Notes under the pieces: model-generated | The model's database searches: none | What the model saw: only the letters and a program-made list of their open reading frames with translations | Told to the model about the DNA's origin: nothing | Translations under genes and position numbers: made by a program | Source: Rosettibacter sp964572725 | Lineage (GTDB): Bacteria; Bacteroidota; Ignavibacteria; Ignavibacteriales; Melioribacteraceae | Reading direction: 5' to 3' | DNA: 8,256 nt | Assembly: GCA_964572725.1 (NCBI GenBank) | Contig: CAZNFW010000074.1 | Location: forward strand, 1 to 8,256 | Part shown: positions 6,304-8,256 of the stretch, one piece after another | Layout of the letters: every line of letters starts with the position of its first letter | How positions within the stretch are numbered: position 1 is the first letter of the stretch

Positions 6304-6826
6304 GCCATTTTTAACCTTAAAATTATGTTTGAGTAAATTTTCTTTTGCTTGCTGAAGAGTTACCTCTTTTAGATTCATTCCGCATATCGGGCATTCACCA
6401 GGTTTATCGGAAATTACATTAAAATCCATTTGGTCTTGAAAAACTTTTCCGTCTTTATTTTCATCAATTGCATTAAGATCAATTTCACCTTCTCTAATTA
6501 AAGGGGATTTCTTTTTGTCTTTATCCATCATCTTATTATGACCCATATCCATTCCTTTCATTTCCATGTTCATACTTTTCGATGAATCCTTTTTCATCAT
6601 TGTTTCTTTCTTATCCATCATTTTTGAATGCAGAGTAGAGTCTTTCATCATTTTCATATAGTGGATTTGATGCTGGCTTGATGAATCGTGCATCATTTGA
6701 TGATCGTGCTTCATTNNNNNNNNNNATCGTTTTGGTAGTATCTTTCTTCACTTGTGCTAATAAAGTGGCACTAGTAAGAAGTATAATTACTATTAGTAAA
6801 TTCATAAGAATTTTTATTGCTTTCAT
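6289..6826 (-). CDS. Exported Met/His-rich protein with heavy-metal-binding domain, interrupted by an assembly gap
   Basis: The start is the ATG at 6826, with AAGGAG 6 nt upstream. It opens a signal peptide (MKAIKILMN, then a hydrophobic core, cleavage near LLA|Q) followed by KKDTTKT, after which the sequence is lost in 10 Ns. The frame resumes after the gap at 6714 and runs 141 residues to the TAA at 6289. The two halves are out of phase by one base only because the gap size is arbitrary, so I treat them as one gene. After the gap the first 69 residues hold 17 methionines (five MM pairs) and 7 histidines, typical Cu(I)/Ag(I) ligands. The C-terminal part (SDKPGECPICGMNL) matches the heavy-metal-binding domain found on CusB-like and related proteins, but the first CP-M cysteine is replaced (FQDQM). 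It probably chelates copper in the periplasm for the Cus pump. Confidence 0.78.
6716..6725. other. Assembly gap (10 N)
   Basis: Ten consecutive N characters, a placeholder of unknown true length. It falls inside the repetitive Met/His-rich coding region, where MM- and MK-coding repeats may have defeated the assembler. Any reading frame carried straight through it is unreliable. Confidence 0.98.
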
Positions 6827-6840
6827 TCTTTGCTCCTTTT

Positions 6841-7017
6841 TTATTTAGTGAACGGTTTTCTTAATTGAGATTTATTACTTATCAGCATTTCGTAAGTTGA
6901 TTTTGTAATTCTTGCTTTAACTCGTCTTTTATGTTTGGTTACGTAATAACAGTAATACTCTATTTCATCAGAGTTTTTATTTCTCTTAAAGTACACAGAA
7001 AGAGGTTTGAAAATCAT
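6841..7017 (-). CDS. 58-residue basic protein of unknown function
   Basis: ATG at 7017 to TAA at 6841 gives 58 residues with no signal peptide or membrane helix. The sequence is rich in Lys and Arg and in aromatic residues (EYYCYYVTKHKRR near 20-32) and looks like a short beta-rich fold followed by one helix (STYEMLISNK, about 40-49). I do not recognise the family. The start lies only 2 bp after the stop of the PII-like gene, and its stop only 14 bp before the next start, so it is tightly embedded in the Cus operon. No strong Shine-Dalgarno is seen, which suggests coupling to PII translation. Position and length argue for a real gene; a partner of the PII protein or a small metal-stress protein are both guesses. 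Confidence 0.62.
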   Translation of the reverse strand: MIFKPLSVYFKRNKNSDEIEYYCYYVTKHKRRVKARITKSTYEMLISNKSQLRKPFTK

Positions 7018-7019
7018 AA

Positions 7020-7352
7020 CTAAATTACATTGGTTTCTTTTGTTCTTATCTTTATTGATTTTTCAATAGGTGAAATGAAAATTATACCATCACCGGAATT
7101 GCCTGTATAACCATATTTTGCAATTATCTCTGCCAATTTATCTGCGTCTTCATCGTCACATACAATTTCGAGCTTAATTACTTTGGAATATTTTTCTACA
7201 AATTCAACTGAATAACTGTAAGATTCTTGGTCTGCCCATTCGCATAACGCATAGACATCAATTACAGTCATCCCTTTAACACCTGCAATTTCGAGATTCC
7301 GTATTATCACATCAGCTTTTTCTCTTCTTATGTATGCTTTTATTTCTTTCAT
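7020..7352 (-). CDS. PII-like signalling protein associated with the CusA pump
   Basis: I place the start at the ATG at 7352 (110 residues), where GAGGAGG lies 8 nt upstream; the frame extends further without any such signal. The protein has the PII fold: strand KEIKAYIRREKADVIIRNLEIAGVKGMTV, a T-loop region at about 37-55, a second beta-alpha unit (VIKLEIVCDDEDADKLAEII), the B-loop T83GNSGDG89 that contacts the nucleotide phosphate, and the C-loop-like KIRTKE at 101-106. It is close to GlnB in length. The T-loop lacks the usual GHTELYRG sequence, so regulation by uridylylation is unlikely. PII surveys describe a divergent group (PII-NG) encoded beside CusA-type efflux genes; this gene fits in place and sequence. 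It may sense ATP/ADP or metal and modulate the pump, which is inference. Confidence 0.88.
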   Translation of the reverse strand: MKEIKAYIRREKADVIIRNLEIAGVKGMTVIDVYALCEWADQESYSYSVEFVEKYSKVIKLEIVCDDEDADKLAEIIAKYGYTGNSGDGIIFISPIEKSIKIRTKETNVI

Positions 7353-7360
7353 TTTGAGTT

Positions 7361-7367
7361 CCTCCTC
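7361..7367 (-). promoter_or_regulatory. Strong ribosome binding site of the PII-like gene
   Basis: On the minus strand this reads GAGGAGG, 8 nt before the ATG at 7352. It is the strongest Shine-Dalgarno in the window and fixes the start over the longer frame that begins at 7400. Confidence 0.75.
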
Positions 7368-7370
7368 AAA

Positions 7371-7385
7371 CCTGCTTGCAGCAGG
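7371..7385 (-). other. Short hairpin between the microprotein and PII genes
   Basis: CCTGCT and AGCAGG form a perfect 6-bp GC-rich stem with a 3-nt loop, lying 5 nt after the microprotein stop and 3 nt before the PII Shine-Dalgarno. It is followed by TTTGAGG rather than a U tract, so it does not look like a terminator. A role as an mRNA processing or stability element that sets PII levels apart from CusA is possible. Confidence 0.4.
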
Positions 7386-7390
7386 CAATT

Positions 7391-7486
7391 TTAATGGCAA
7401 GATTTATTTTTATTAATCATACCTCTTATTTTTATAATGATTAAGAACACTACAATTAAACCAATAACGAGTGCTACAGCCGTCAT
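7391..7486 (-). CDS. 31-residue single-helix membrane microprotein
   Basis: ATG at 7486 to TAA at 7391 encodes 31 residues: one hydrophobic helix (about residues 2-21, ALVIGLIVVFLIIIKI), then a basic tail ending KSCH. AAGGAA sits 5 nt before the ATG, and the gene begins 14 bp after the CusA stop, so expression with the pump is very likely. The frame is open further upstream but only as a shadow of cusA. The terminal Cys-His pair is a potential metal ligand on the cytoplasmic side, given the basic tail. Small helical subunits of RND pumps such as E. coli AcrZ give a precedent for a pump-associated role, but I see no direct homology; the function is inferred. Confidence 0.65.
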   Translation of the reverse strand: MTAVALVIGLIVVFLIIIKIRGMINKNKSCH

Positions 7487-7500
7487 ATAAATTCCTTTTT

Positions 7501-8256
7501 TTAAGATTCTAATTCTATTCCCTTTTCCTTTGCTTCTTTTTTCATTTCCCATGAACGCCAGAGGTAATAAATTACAGGATAAACGGCTAACTCCATCAAT
7601 ACTGAAGTAACAACACCACCAAGCATAGGTGCAGCAATTCGTTTCATTACATCTGCACCAGTTCCGTGACTCCACATAATTGGAATTAAACCAGCAATAA
7701 TTACAGAAGCAGTCATAATTTTAGGACGTACACGTTTGACTGCACCATGATGGATAGCATCTTTAAGTCCCTTTAATCCAGTTAGTAAACCTTTTTCTTT
7801 CCATTCTTTTAATGCAATATCAAGATATAGTAACATAACTACACCAGTCTCTGCATCTAAGCCGGCAAGGGCAATTATTCCAACCCAAACTGCAATACTT
7901 AAATTGTAACCGAGTAAATAAAGCAGCCAAAAAGTACCAACTAAAGAAAAAGGAACGGCAAGAAATACAATTGCTACTTTAGTTAAGGAACGAGTATTGA
8001 GATAAATAATTACGAAAATTATGAATAAAGTCATTGGAATTACATACATCAATCGTTCTTGAGCACGTAGCATATATTCATATTCACCACTCCAGGAGAT
8101 ATTATAACCTGCAGGCAGTTTAATTTTTTCGGCTACTATTTTTTGGGCATTTTTAACATAAGTTCCTACATCAATATCTTTTATATCAACGTAAACCCAA
8201 GCATTCGGACGAGTATCCTCACTTCTAACAACCATAGGACCTTTGCGTGGTGTAAA
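7501..8256 (-). CDS. cusA: CusA-type RND metal efflux pump, C-terminal quarter (N-terminus outside the window)
   Basis: The frame is open at the window edge and gives the last 251 residues; full CusA proteins are about 1,040 residues. CusA is the inner-membrane proton-driven pump that, with CusB and CusC, expels Cu(I) and Ag(I) from the periplasm. Visible hallmarks are the porter-domain segment VRSEDTRPNAWVYVDIKDIDVGTYV, LPAGYNISWSGEYEYMLRAQERL before a helix, IIYLNTRSLTKV, then GIIALAGLDAETGVVMLLYLD and VKRVRPKIMTASVIIAGLIPIMWSHGTGADVMKRIAAPMLGG. The intramembrane glutamate in DAETG and lysine in RPKIMT match the conserved proton-relay residues known from E. coli CusA. CzcA relatives share much of this; the MWSHGTGADVMKRIA text and Met/His-rich neighbour favour copper/silver. 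Upstream genes such as cusB and cusC would lie beyond the window. Confidence 0.92.
   Translation of the reverse strand, partial: FTPRKGPMVVRSEDTRPNAWVYVDIKDIDVGTYVKNAQKIVAEKIKLPAGYNISWSGEYEYMLRAQERLMYVIPMTLFIIFVIIYLNTRSLTKVAIVFLAVPFSLVGTFWLLYLLGYNLSIAVWVGIIALAGLDAETGVVMLLYLDIALKEWKEKGLLTGLKGLKDAIHHGAVKRVRPKIMTASVIIAGLIPIMWSHGTGADVMKRIAAPMLGGVVTSVLMELAVYPVIYYLWRSWEMKKEAKEKGIELES

Noticed and set aside
6611..6826. 71-residue frame read straight through the N run
   Set aside because: Its second half is the Met/His-rich gene in the wrong frame, an artefact of the arbitrary gap length.
7487..7675. Longer version of the microprotein starting at 7675
   Set aside because: The extension lies in another frame inside cusA and has Cys/Trp-rich shadow composition; a good ribosome binding site supports the start at 7486.
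1..8256. P19, Ftr1, CRISPR array, tRNA/rRNA or transposase
   Set aside because: Looked for because of the DUF2318 context and the inverted repeat; none is visible in the window.

Overview
All genes recognised in this 8.3 kb window lie on the minus strand, so transcription runs from high to low coordinates. The sequence is AT-rich, most strongly in the middle. Signal peptides, the DUF5683-like envelope protein, the CusA/PII pairing and the heavy-metal-binding domain style suggest a Gram-negative member of the Bacteroidota/Chlorobi group, possibly Ignavibacteria. This is an inference without a database search. A run of 10 Ns at 6716-6725 shows it comes from a scaffolded draft or metagenome assembly.

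Right block (8256 to about 6270) is a copper/silver efflux module. In transcription order it holds the C-terminal quarter of a CusA-type RND pump, a 31-residue single-helix microprotein, a PII-like signalling protein of the kind found beside CusA genes, a 58-residue basic protein, and an exported Met/His-rich protein with a C-terminal heavy-metal-binding domain, broken by the assembly gap. A hairpin terminator overlaps the last stop codon.

Between the blocks lies an imperfect inverted-repeat element of about 123 bp (6145-6267), with four degenerate copies of a GATT-containing unit between its arms.

Middle block (6124 to about 706) looks like one long operon. It starts with two membrane-anchored proteins of the same design: cytoplasmic zinc ribbon(s), one transmembrane helix, then a cysteine-rich domain predicted outside the membrane. 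The first carries two CcmH/NrfF-like five-cysteine repeats; the second carries a DUF2318-type domain. A possible 42-residue overlapping ORF, a DUF5683-like envelope protein, a one-permease MacB/LolCDE-type ABC transporter (FtsX-like permease plus LolD-like ATPase), a DUF2231-like membrane protein, a YHS metal-binding protein and an all-helical TerB-like protein follow. DUF2318 with FtsX/LolD proteins resembles the accessory part of the P19/Ftr1 iron-uptake loci of Campylobacter, but no P19 or Ftr1 gene is visible here. The best candidate for an undescribed system is this thiol-rich ABC transporter cassette beside a Cus pump; its substrate (iron, copper or a thiol/redox compound) cannot be read from sequence alone.

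Left block (517 to 1) is the start of an unrelated secreted clan GH-A glycoside hydrolase, separated by 188 bp and with higher GC in places, which probably marks the end of the metal cluster.
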